Source of the DNA: Candidatus Oscillibacter pullicola
Lineage (GTDB): Bacteria; Bacillota; Clostridia; Oscillospirales; Oscillospiraceae
NCBI GenBank assembly: GCA_019118935.1
Contig: DWXY01000059.1
Location: 1-35,508 of the forward strand
Direction: 5' to 3'
DNA: 35,508 nt
The first letter of the stretch is position 1, and every line of letters begins with the position of its first letter. Under the pieces are notes generated by a model that was not told the DNA's origin, made no database searches, and saw nothing but the letters and a program-made list of their open reading frames with translations. The translations under genes and the position numbers were made by a program. This document shows, piece after piece, positions 7,206-14,257 of this stretch.

Positions 7206-8753
7206 TTGCCGTGGAAAAGACAGAAACAGTGGCAGGAACGTCTGGGAAGAAGCAAAACCATCCTTTGGGAAAAGCTGCGGGAGGCGCTGGCCTCCGTGGT
7301 CCCCATCACGGTGATCGTGCTGATCCTCAGCTTCACAGTCGCCCCCATCCCGCCGGAGACGCTGCTGGCCTTTCTGATCGGTGCCGTCATGGTCATCCTG
7401 GGGATCGGCCTGTTCTCCCTGGGTGCTGACACCGCCATGACCCCCATCGGCGAGCGGGTCGGCGCCGCCATGACCCGGTCCCGCAAGCTCTGGATCGTGG
7501 CCGCCGTGGGCTTTCTGATGGGTGTCATCGTCACCGTGTCGGAGCCGGATCTGCAGGTGCTGGCCCAGCAGGTGCCGGGTGTGCCCAATGCCATCCTGGT
7601 GGGCGCCGTGGCTGTGGGTGTGGGCATCTTTCTGGTGATCGCCATGCTGCGCATTCTGTTCTGCATCCCGCTGAACCGGATGCTGGTGTTTTTCTACATC
7701 ATCGTGTTTGCCGTGGCCTTTTTTGTGCCGGAGGACTTCCTGGCCATCGCCTTTGACTCCGGCGGTGTTACCACGGGCCCCATGACTGTGCCCTTCATCA
7801 TGGCCCTGGGCGTGGGCGTGGCCTCCATCCGCAGCGACGAGAACGCTGCCCAGGACAGCTTCGGCCTGGTGGCCCTCTGTTCCGTGGGACCCATCCTGGC
7901 GGTGATGGTGCTGGCCCTGATCTATCCGGGCGCGGGCGTCTACACCCCGGTGGAGATCCCCTCCGTGGCGGACAGCCGGGCCCTGTGGCACGTGTTCCAG
8001 GTGGAGCTGCCGGCGTATCTCAGCGAGGTGGCGGTGTGTCTGGCCCCCATCGCGCTGTTCTTCGCCATTTTTCAGGTGGTGTCCCTGAAATTAAAGAAGA
8101 AAAAGGTATTGAAAATTGTCATCGGCATCCTGTATACTTATTTGGGTTTGGTCCTGTTTCTCACGGGCGCCAACGTGGGCTTCATGCCGGCGGCCAGCTA
8201 TCTCAGCCGCCAGATCGCCGGCCTGTCCTTCAACTGGATCCTGATTCCCATCGGAATGCTGATGGGCTGGTTCATCGTCCAGGCGGAGCCCGCGGTCCAC
8301 GTGCTGAACAAGCAGGTGGAGGAGATCACCTCCGGTGCCATTCCCGGCAAGGCCATGAGCACCAGCCTCTCCATCGGCGTGGCGGTTTCCATCGGCCTGG
8401 CCATGGTGCGGGTGATGACCGGGATCTCCATTTTCTGGCTGGTGGTGCCGGGGTATCTGGCCGCCATCACCATGTCCTTTTTCGTCCCCAAAATCTTCAC
8501 CGCCATTGCCTTTGACTCCGGCGGCGTGGCCTCCGGTCCCATGACGGCCACCTTTCTGCTGCCCTTTGCCCAGGGCGCCTGCGAGGCCTTGGGCGGCAAT
8601 GTGGTGACGGACGCCTTCGGCGTGGTGGCCATGGTGGCCATGACGCCGCTGCTGACCATCCAGATGCTGGGCCTTATGTATCAGTTCAAGATGAAGAGAG
8701 CCGCTCAGGAGACGCCTCCCACCCCGGTGGACGAGGAGATCATCGAGCTGTGA
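7206..8753 (+). CDS. DUF1538 domain-containing membrane protein, internally duplicated
   Basis: A 515-residue polytopic membrane protein made of two DUF1538 halves. The signature FDSGGVTTGPMT near residue 183 recurs as FDSGGVASGPMT near residue 436, a period of about 253 residues. Other pairs also align: SEPDLQVLAQQV with AEPAVHVLNKQV, and FGLVALCSVGPILAVMVL with FGVVAMVAMTPLLTIQML. The halves are joined by the basic stretch LKLKKKKV. The start is uncertain: TTG at 7206 is best placed behind GAGAGGTGATGAG, but ATG at 7200 or 7182 are in frame. The next gene is a PII-like regulator. A transport function is inferred from topology and duplication; no substrate is established by the sequence. Confidence 0.92.
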   Translation: MPWKRQKQWQERLGRSKTILWEKLREALASVVPITVIVLILSFTVAPIPPETLLAFLIGAVMVILGIGLFSLGADTAMTPIGERVGAAMTRSRKLWIVAAVGFLMGVIVTVSEPDLQVLAQQVPGVPNAILVGAVAVGVGIFLVIAMLRILFCIPLNRMLVFFYIIVFAVAFFVPEDFLAIAFDSGGVTTGPMTVPFIMALGVGVASIRSDENAAQDSFGLVALCSVGPILAVMVLALIYPGAGVYTPVEIPSVADSRALWHVFQVELPAYLSEVAVCLAPIALFFAIFQVVSLKLKKKKVLKIVIGILYTYLGLVLFLTGANVGFMPAASYLSRQIAGLSFNWILIPIGMLMGWFIVQAEPAVHVLNKQVEEITSGAIPGKAMSTSLSIGVAVSIGLAMVRVMTGISIFWLVVPGYLAAITMSFFVPKIFTAIAFDSGGVASGPMTATFLLPFAQGACEALGGNVVTDAFGVVAMVAMTPLLTIQMLGLMYQFKMKRAAQETPPTPVDEEIIEL

Positions 8754-8791
8754 GCGGTCCGTCCGACATCGTAAAGAGAGGAGAGACCGCC

Positions 8792-9463
8792 ATGCAGGGC
8801 GTCGATTTGTTCATCACCATCACCGACCGCAGCCGGGCGGAGCAGTTCGCCGCCTGGTTCCGGACCCACGGGATCTCGCTGGTGCTGACGGCTCTGGGCC
8901 AGGGCACCGCCACCACGGAGGTGCTGGACTTCCTCGGCCTGGAGGCCACGGAGAAGGCCGTGCTGTTCTGCGTGTCCCCCCGGTCCCCCCGGCTGGTGCG
9001 CCAGGCGGCCCGGGACCTGTGGCTGGACGTGCCCGGCCAGGGCGTTTTGATGACTGTGCCGGTGAACAGCATCGGCGGATCCACCGCCAAGGAATATCTG
9101 CTGCATGAACAGGAGGGAGAAGCTGCTATGGAACGGGAGATCACTCACGATCTGATCGTGGTCATTGCCAACCAGGGATCCACGGACCTGGTGATGGACG
9201 CCGCCCGGGAGGCGGGCGCCACCGGCGGCACCGTGATCCACGCCAAGGGCACCGGCACGGATCTGGTGCGGAAGTTTTTCGGCGTGTCCATCGCGTCGGA
9301 GCAGGAGATGGTCTTCATCCTGACCCGGAGCGAGGCGAAGAAGCCCATTATGAAGGCCATCATGGCCAACGCGGGCATCCAGAGCGCCGCCCAGTCCCTG
9401 GTGTTCTCCCTGCCGGTGGGCGATATCGCCGGCCTGCGGGAGCTGGAGCAGCCCGAGACCTGA
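8792..9463 (+). CDS. PII-like (GlnB-superfamily) regulator with two tandem domains
   Basis: A 223-residue soluble protein 38 bases after the DUF1538 gene. The second half, from about residue 110, has a recognisable PII core: THDLIVVIANQGSTDLVMDAA, then GATGGTVIHAKGTG corresponding to the T-loop/nucleotide-binding GxGTVIxxRG region. The first half is a diverged copy: LGQGTATTEVLDFLGL aligns with AKGTGTDLVRKFFGV, and GQGVLMTVPVNSIGG with AQSLVFSLPVGDIAG. The ATG at 8792 follows AGAGGAG; a GTG at 8750 would overlap the upstream stop but has no clear ribosome site. By analogy with GlnK/AmtB it probably gates the DUF1538 protein in response to a nucleotide or other ligand. Confidence 0.88.
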   Translation: MQGVDLFITITDRSRAEQFAAWFRTHGISLVLTALGQGTATTEVLDFLGLEATEKAVLFCVSPRSPRLVRQAARDLWLDVPGQGVLMTVPVNSIGGSTAKEYLLHEQEGEAAMEREITHDLIVVIANQGSTDLVMDAAREAGATGGTVIHAKGTGTDLVRKFFGVSIASEQEMVFILTRSEAKKPIMKAIMANAGIQSAAQSLVFSLPVGDIAGLRELEQPET

Positions 9464-9476
9464 CTTGCATTCCGGA

Positions 9477-9507
9477 GCGGCCCGCGCTTGACGCGGGCCG
9501 CTTTTTT
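9477..9507 (+). terminator. Intrinsic terminator of the DUF1538/PII-like operon
   Basis: A perfect 10-bp GC stem (GCGGCCCGCG and complement) with a 5-base loop is followed by TTTTTT, just after the PII-like stop codon. Confidence 0.93.
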
Positions 9508-9715
9508 CCGCCGTTTCTGCCGTTTCCATTTTTTCCGGCAAAAGCCCCCGGATTTTTTCCGCTTTTTCGAAAATCCCTGCTATTTTGTGTTGGTTTTTGA
9601 ATTTTTTGCAAAACCTTGGGTATCTCGACAGATTCAGACAGAATCCCGCCCGGCCTTTGTGTATGATAAGGGCAGTCCCCAGATCTTGTGGCGGTTTAGA
9701 AAGGATGAATACCAA

Positions 9716-9877
9716 ATGCAGAAGGTCTCCAAGGAATATCTGTTGCTCTTCAACGCCATCACCGATGCGGAGGAATCCCTGCGCCGGCTCCAGGCCCGGC
9801 TGATCGATGCGCAGCAGAAGGCGGAGGAGCTCTTCATCACAGATGATGAAGCCGATCCGCTCTCCCGAAACATATAA
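9716..9877 (+). CDS. Small hypothetical protein, 53 residues, helical
   Basis: The ORF begins at ATG 9716 behind AAAGGA about ten bases upstream and ends before a clear terminator, so it looks like a stand-alone gene. The product starts MQKVSKEYLLLFNAITDAEE and has regularly spaced Leu/Ala and alternating charges through RLQARLIDAQQKAEELF, suggesting one amphipathic helix or short coiled coil, with an acidic, polar tail. TATGAT at 9662 could be its -10 but no good -35 is visible. I do not recognise a family. Small helical proteins of this size occur beside many Oscillospiraceae genes, and no function should be assigned. Confidence 0.6.
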   Translation: MQKVSKEYLLLFNAITDAEESLRRLQARLIDAQQKAEELFITDDEADPLSRNI

Positions 9878-9929
9878 GGTTCCCGCCGGACGGGGCCGCC
9901 GTTTTACCAGCGTCCGGCAGCGTCTCAGC

Positions 9930-9967
9930 GGGGTCCACCGGTTTCGGCCGGCGGACCCCATTTTTTT
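9930..9967 (+). terminator. Intrinsic terminator after the small ORF
   Basis: A 12-bp stem with one mismatch (GGGGTCCACCGG against CCGGCGGACCCC), 6-base loop, then A followed by seven Ts. Confidence 0.9.
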
Positions 9968-10000
9968 GTTGCTTTTGCCCGTGCATGGGCGGCGGCCATG

Positions 10001-10009
10001 TGGTATGAT
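10001..10009 (+). promoter_or_regulatory. Possible extended -10 promoter of nfo
   Basis: TGGTATGAT is an extended -10 element (TG, one base, TATGAT) 69 bases before the nfo start. No convincing -35 hexamer lies at the right distance. Confidence 0.45.
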
Positions 10010-10077
10010 AGAGTGCAAACTCCTCCCGCCTTCCGGCGGATGCGGAGCAGTACAGACCGAGAGAAGGAGGCGCCGCC

Positions 10078-10911
10078 ATGCTGTACATCGGCTGCCATCT
10101 GTCCTCCTCCAAGGGCTTTGCGGCCATGGGCCGCCAGGCGCTGGAGCTGGGAGCCAACACCTTTCAATTCTTCACCCGCACCCCCCGGGGCAGCCGGGCC
10201 AAGGACCTGGACCCGGCGGACGCCGCGGCCCTGCGGGACCTGCTGGCCCGGCATGGCTTCGGCCCCATCGTCGCCCACGCCCCCTATACCCTGAACCTCT
10301 GCGGCGCAGAGGAGAAGAACCGGATATTCGCCCGGGAGACCATGGCGGACGACCTGGCCAGGCTGGAGCATCTGCCGGGGCAGTATTACAACTTCCATCC
10401 CGGCAGCCATGTGGGGCAGGGGAGCGAGGCCGGCATCGCGTTCATCGCGGAGGGGCTCAACGCCATCCTCCGGCCGGGCCAGTCCACCACGGTCCTGCTG
10501 GAGACCATGGCAGGCAAGGGCAGCGAGGTGGGCGGCCGCTTTGAGGAGCTGCGGGCCATTCTGGACCGGGTGGAGCTCTCCGACAAGGTGGGCGTCTGCC
10601 TGGACACCTGCCACGTGTCCGACGGGGGATACGACATCATCCACGACCTGGACGGGGTGCTGACGGAATTTGACCGGATCATCGGCCTCCGGCGGCTGAA
10701 GGCGATCCATTTGAACGACAGCAAGAATCCCCCCGGCAGCCGCAAGGACCGCCACGCCTGCCTGGGGGAGGGAGCCATCGGACTGGAGGCGCTGGGGCGG
10801 ATCGTCCGCCATCCGGCGCTGAAGGGCCTGCCCTTCTGTCTGGAGACCCCCAACGACCTGCCCGGCTATGCCCGGGAGATCGCCCTGATGCGGGAGATCG
10901 CGGAGGCGTGA
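10078..10911 (+). CDS. nfo: Deoxyribonuclease IV (endonuclease IV, AP endonuclease)
   Basis: A 277-residue TIM-barrel base-excision-repair enzyme that cuts DNA 5' of abasic sites with three zinc ions. Metal-ligand motifs appear in the family order: HAPY (His near 67), NFHPGSH (His near 109), [13 protein letters not shown] (Glu), CLDTCHV (Asp and His), IHLNDSKN (His), DRHACLGEG (Asp, His) and CLETPND (Glu). The N-terminal [12 protein letters not shown] is also typical. The start ATG has AGAAGGAGG eight bases upstream. The GNAT gene follows after 42 bases and probably shares the transcript. Exonuclease III lies further along the window, so both AP-endonuclease families are present. Confidence 0.96.
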   Translation: MLYIGCHLSSSKGFAAMGRQALELGANTFQFFTRTPRGSRAKDLDPADAAALRDLLARHGFGPIVAHAPYTLNLCGAEEKNRIFARETMADDLARLEHLPGQYYNFHPGSHVGQGSEAGIAFIAEGLNAILRPGQSTTVLLETMAGKGSEVGGRFEELRAILDRVELSDKVGVCLDTCHVSDGGYDIIHDLDGVLTEFDRIIGLRRLKAIHLNDSKNPPGSRKDRHACLGEGAIGLEALGRIVRHPALKGLPFCLETPNDLPGYAREIALMREIAEA

Positions 10912-10953
10912 TCCCCGGCCGCGCGCGACAACTGCTTTGAGGAGGACAACACG

Positions 10954-11346
10954 ATGGAATATCGGGTGGACGACCGCTCTCTCACGCCGGAGGGATTTCT
11001 GGCCTTTGTGGATCAGGTCTGGCCGGGGGACTACGATGTGGAGAAGACCCGGTCCGCCCTGGCGCGGACCCTGAACATCACCGCCCGGGACAGCGGACAG
11101 CTGGTGGGCTGCCTGCGGATCCTCACCGACGGCTGCTTTTTCGGCACCATCACGGAGCTGCTGGTCCTTCCGGCGTACCAGCGGCGGGGCATCGGCAGCC
11201 GGCTGCTGCAGCTGGCCGGGGAGCACACCCCCACGCGGCTGTACTTCGGTGCCCAGCCGGGGGCGGAGGGCTTCTATGAGAAGAACGGCTGCCGCCGGAG
11301 TCTGCCGTCCTATATGATCGAACCCCAGGAAGACGGCGCTCCGTAA
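10954..11346 (+). CDS. GNAT family N-acetyltransferase
   Basis: A 130-residue acetyltransferase using acetyl-CoA. The core motif A reads ITELLVLPAYQRRGIGSRLL, with the pyrophosphate-binding QRRGIG; motif B includes YFGAQPGAEGFYEKNGCRR. The preceding strand GQLVGCLRILTDG matches the family. The ATG at 10954 has GAGGAGG nine bases upstream. It is the second gene after nfo and is ended by a bidirectional terminator. The size and FYEKNGF-like ending resemble small amine or aminoglycoside-type GNATs, but no substrate can be inferred. Confidence 0.92.
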   Translation: MEYRVDDRSLTPEGFLAFVDQVWPGDYDVEKTRSALARTLNITARDSGQLVGCLRILTDGCFFGTITELLVLPAYQRRGIGSRLLQLAGEHTPTRLYFGAQPGAEGFYEKNGCRRSLPSYMIEPQEDGAP

Positions 11347-11354
11347 AAAAACAG

Positions 11355-11387
11355 AAGTCCCGGCCCTAAAAAGGGCCGGGACTTTTT
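11355..11387. terminator. Bidirectional terminator between GNAT and Vat-like genes
   Basis: A perfect 13-bp stem (AAGTCCCGGCCCT and complement) with loop AAAA; TTTTT follows on the plus strand. On the minus strand a seven-T run follows after a short gap. Genes converge on it from both sides. Confidence 0.92.
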
Positions 11388-11400
11388 GGCACGCAGGCGC

Positions 11401-12081
11401 TCACTCCGCCATTCCCAGGCGCTGCCGGATTGCGGACCGCACCGCGTCCAGATCCGGGTCACACAGCAGGGGCACGGCCTCCGCCAGCTCTGCGGGGGGC
11501 AGGTCCCACCACCGCCACGCCAGAAGCATCTGGACCAGATCCTCCGGGAACCGCTGCTTCAGCACGCGGACCGGGTTGCCGCCCGCCACGGTGTAGGCGG
11601 GCACATCCTTCGCCACCACGGAGCGGGCCGCGATGATGGCGCCGTCGCCGATGTGGACCCCCGGCAGGATCACGCTCTCCCGTCCGATCCACACGTCGTT
11701 GCCCACCACGATGTCCCCCTTCCGGGGCAGCTGGTCCAGGTGGGGCGGCGCCAGCGCGGCCCACGCCCCGCCGAACACCTGGAAGGGGTAGGTGCTGACG
11801 CTGCTGGTCCGGTGGTTGGCCGGGCCCATGATGAACTGGGTCCCGGCGGCGATGGAGCAGAACTTGCCGATGATGAGCCGGTCCCCGAACTCCGGATAGT
11901 TGAACAGGACGTTGTTCCGTTCAAACCCCGCAGGATCCACCGGATCGTCGTAGTAGGTGTAGTCCCCGATCTGGATGTTCGGGGCCGTCACCACATTTTT
12001 GATATAGCAGGATGTGCCGTATTCGTTGGGAAAAACCGCGTCGGGGTCCGGCAGGCCCAGCGCGCGGATGGTATCATTCAT
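11401..12081 (-). CDS. CatB/Vat-type xenobiotic O-acetyltransferase (left-handed beta-helix)
   Basis: A 226-residue hexapeptide-repeat acetyltransferase closely following the layout of the Vat/CatB group. It has IGDYTYYDDP, GDRLIIGKFCSIAAGTQFIM, the catalytic histidine in PANHR, the STYPF stretch, KGDIVVGNDVWIGRESVILP, and IGDGAIIAARSVVAKDVPAY followed by AGGNPVRV. RFPEDLVQMLLAWRWWDLP is the C-terminal helix typical of streptogramin and chloramphenicol acetyltransferases. The ATG at 12081 has CGGAGGAG upstream. Many chromosomal members have unknown substrates, so antibiotic inactivation is plausible but unproven. A small basic ORF lies just upstream on the same message. Confidence 0.92.
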   Translation of the reverse strand: MNDTIRALGLPDPDAVFPNEYGTSCYIKNVVTAPNIQIGDYTYYDDPVDPAGFERNNVLFNYPEFGDRLIIGKFCSIAAGTQFIMGPANHRTSSVSTYPFQVFGGAWAALAPPHLDQLPRKGDIVVGNDVWIGRESVILPGVHIGDGAIIAARSVVAKDVPAYTVAGGNPVRVLKQRFPEDLVQMLLAWRWWDLPPAELAEAVPLLCDPDLDAVRSAIRQRLGMAE

Positions 12082-12098
12082 AGGATCTCCTCCGTTTT

Positions 12099-12170
12099 TT
12101 ACTGCATCGACCACTTCCTCTCCCGGCGGACTTCCGTGGCCACCGCACGCTTCTTTCTGATCTCCCTCAT
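12099..12170 (-). CDS. Possible 23-residue leader peptide upstream of the Vat-like gene
   Basis: On the minus strand an ATG at 12170 with AGAGGAG six bases upstream opens a 23-codon frame, MREIRKKRAVATEVRRERKW then SMQ, ending in TAA 17 bases before the acetyltransferase start. It is very basic (RKKR, RRERK). It sits between the promoter at 12230-12258 and the resistance-like gene, the position of translation-attenuation leader peptides of inducible antibiotic-resistance genes. A hairpin with stem CCGGCC/GGCCGG lies between promoter and leader. The frame may also be chance; only the ribosome site and position support it. Confidence 0.4.
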   Translation of the reverse strand: MREIRKKRAVATEVRRERKWSMQ

Positions 12171-12229
12171 GGCGGTCTCCTCTTTTCACAGAACCTCTCT
12201 CCGGCCAAAGGGCCGGTTGTTTCGCGGCC

Positions 12230-12258
12230 ATTGTACCACGGCCGGGCCCGGCTGGCAA
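12230..12258 (-). promoter_or_regulatory. Probable sigma-A promoter of the Vat-like gene
   Basis: TTGCCA (12258-12253), 17-base spacer, TACAAT (12235-12230); each hexamer matches consensus at five of six. The transcript would have a leader of about 140 bases containing a hairpin and the small ORF. Confidence 0.75.
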
Positions 12259-12259
12259 G

Positions 12260-12299
12260 AAAAACGGCGGCAGGCCCCCCGGATGGGGACCCGCCGCCG
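12260..12299 (-). terminator. Intrinsic terminator of the MacAB-like operon
   Basis: A long stem (CGGCGGC... with ...GCCGCCG, 12265-12299, inner mismatches) followed by TTTTT on the minus strand, 25 bases after the permease stop codon. Its T-run abuts the -35 of the next promoter. Confidence 0.85.
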
Positions 12300-12323
12300 G
12301 AAGGAGCGGATGCGGGTGGCGTC

Positions 12324-13523
12324 TCAGTCATACCGCAGCGCGTCGATGGGATTCAGCACCGCGGCCTTTTTGGCGGGGAGGTATCCAAAGGCGATGCCGA
12401 TACCCGCGGAGACGCCAAAGGCGATCAGGACCGCCGCCATGCTGGGGCTGACGGTGATGGGGGTGTCCGGCATGACGTTGGCAACGATCGCCGTGGCCGC
12501 CGCCGAGAGGGCGAAGCCCAGGGCGATCCCCAGTACGCCGCCCAGGGAGGAGGTGGTGGCCGCCTCGATGACGAACTGGCGCATGATGGCGCTCTCCCGG
12601 GCCCCCAGGGCCTTGCGGATGCCGATCTCTCTCGTCCGCTCCGTAACGGACACCAGCATGATGTTCATGATGCCGATGCCGCCCACCACCAGGCTGATGG
12701 CCGCGATGCCCGCCAGGATGTAGATGACCATGTTCACCATGGAGTTCATCTCCTCCACCATCTCCGCCATGCTGGTGACGGTGTAGGCGTCGTCATCCTC
12801 AAAAATCTGGTAGAGGGCATCCTCCAGGGTGGTCTTGGCCTCGGCGATGTGGTCCGTGTCCTGGACCGTAATGGTGTAGCTGGAGATGGTGCCGGTGAAG
12901 CTGAGCCGGGCCGCGGTGGAGTAGGGGACGAACACGCAGTCGTCGGTGCCGCCCTCCTCCAGCTCGGAGCCCTCCATGGCCATGACCCCCACGATGGTGA
13001 AGGTGGTGCCCCCCACCTTCAGGGTCTGGCCCACGGCGCTGCCGCCGTAGTAGGCCTGGTTCAGGTACTGCCCGACGACGCAGACCTTTTTCCGGCCGGT
13101 CATGTCCGTGTACTGGAGTCCCCGGCCCTGGGCGATCTCATAGCCCTTCATAGAGAAGTAATCCTCGCTGACGCCGGTGATGGAGGTCGCGCCCAGGGTG
13201 TCGCTGCCAACCTTGGCAAAGCCGGTCATGGCGACCGTGGGGGAGATCTGCTTGAATATATCGCTGTTGTCCTCCACCAGCTGGTACATCTCCTCCTCGG
13301 AGACGGTGCGGGAGGAGCCCCGGCCGGCGATCATCACCGTCAGGGAGTCGGTGCCCATGTCGGCAAAGCTGTCCTCGATGTAGCCCTGCATCCCGTTGCC
13401 CAGGCCCACGATGACGATGACCGCGCACACGCCGATGATGATGCCCAGCATGGTGAGGAAGGTCCGCATCTTGCTGCTGAGGATATTCTGGACCGCCATC
13501 TGAAAGGTCTCGGCCAGATTCAT
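12324..13523 (-). CDS. MacB-like ABC transporter permease (FtsX/MacB_PCD type)
   Basis: A 399-residue permease. An N-terminal membrane helix (MRTFLTMLGIIIGVCAVIVI) follows the amphipathic MNLAETFQMAVQNILSSK; the large extracytoplasmic MacB-type domain runs to about residue 265. Three C-terminal helices follow, the first after the cytoplasmic TERTREIGIRKALGARESAI, the typical FtsX-family loop. The end PAKKAAVLNPIDALRYD is highly characteristic of the family. The start overlaps the ATPase stop by four bases (ATGA), indicating translational coupling. With the ATPase and HlyD-like adaptor it forms a three-part export or mechanotransmission complex of the macrolide/peptide/lantibiotic-export type; the cargo is unknown. 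Confidence 0.94.
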   Translation of the reverse strand: MNLAETFQMAVQNILSSKMRTFLTMLGIIIGVCAVIVIVGLGNGMQGYIEDSFADMGTDSLTVMIAGRGSSRTVSEEEMYQLVEDNSDIFKQISPTVAMTGFAKVGSDTLGATSITGVSEDYFSMKGYEIAQGRGLQYTDMTGRKKVCVVGQYLNQAYYGGSAVGQTLKVGGTTFTIVGVMAMEGSELEEGGTDDCVFVPYSTAARLSFTGTISSYTITVQDTDHIAEAKTTLEDALYQIFEDDDAYTVTSMAEMVEEMNSMVNMVIYILAGIAAISLVVGGIGIMNIMLVSVTERTREIGIRKALGARESAIMRQFVIEAATTSSLGGVLGIALGFALSAAATAIVANVMPDTPITVSPSMAAVLIAFGVSAGIGIAFGYLPAKKAAVLNPIDALRYD

Positions 13524-14257
13524 ACCGCCTTCCCCCTTCCGGCGAGATTGGGAGTCACCACTGCCTCAGGCGCACTGGCGTCCCCGTCGTAGACCACATG
13601 GCCGTCCTCCAGCCGGATAATCCGCTGGGCCTGGACGGCGATGGAGTTGTCGTGGGTGATGAGCACCACGGTGTTCCCCGCGGCGTGGAGCTGCTGCAGC
13701 ATGGTCAGCACCTCCCGGCCCGTGTGGGAGTCCAGGGCGCCGGTGGGCTCGTCGGCCAGGATCACCGCCGGGTCCCCGGCCAGGGCCCGGGCGATGGACA
13801 CCCGCTGCTGCTGGCCGCCGGAGAGCTGCATGGACTTGTGATTCAGTTTATCGCCCAGTCCCACCATCTCCAGGGCGATCCGAGACCGTTCGTGCCGCTC
13901 CGGCTTGGGGATGCCGGCGTACATCAGGGGCACCTCCACATTCTCCTGCAGCGTCAGCTTGGGCAGCAGGTTGTACTGCTGAAAGATGAAGCCCAGCATC
14001 TTGTTGCGGATGGCGGCCAGCTGGTTTTTGTCCATCTGGCCCACGTCCTGGCCGTCCAGCAGATAGGTGCCGGAGGTGGGCACGTCCAGGCAGCCGATGA
14101 TGTTCATGCAGGTGGATTTGCCGGAGCCGGACTGGCCCACGATGGCCACGAACTCCCCCTTTTGAATTTGAAAGGAGATGCGGTCCGCCGCCTTGACCGT
14201 GGTGTCACCCATCTGGTAGTACTTGCACACCTCCCGGAATTCGATCAGACTGCTCAT
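13520..14257 (-). CDS. MacB/LolD-like ABC transporter ATP-binding protein
   Basis: A 245-residue ATPase. Walker A is GQSGSGKST, Q-loop FIFQQYNLLPKLT, signature LSGGQQQRVSIARAL, Walker B AVILADEPTGALD, and the H-loop histidine is in VLITHD. The YNLLPKL and DEPTGALDS stretches identify the MacB/LolD subgroup, which couples ATP hydrolysis to FtsX-type permeases. The gene start shares one base with the adaptor stop (TGATG) and its end overlaps the permease start by four bases, so the three genes are tightly coupled. The ATPase is separate from the permease, as is usual in Gram-positives. Confidence 0.96.
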   Translation of the reverse strand: MSSLIEFREVCKYYQMGDTTVKAADRISFQIQKGEFVAIVGQSGSGKSTCMNIIGCLDVPTSGTYLLDGQDVGQMDKNQLAAIRNKMLGFIFQQYNLLPKLTLQENVEVPLMYAGIPKPERHERSRIALEMVGLGDKLNHKSMQLSGGQQQRVSIARALAGDPAVILADEPTGALDSHTGREVLTMLQQLHAAGNTVVLITHDNSIAVQAQRIIRLEDGHVVYDGDASAPEAVVTPNLAGRGKAV

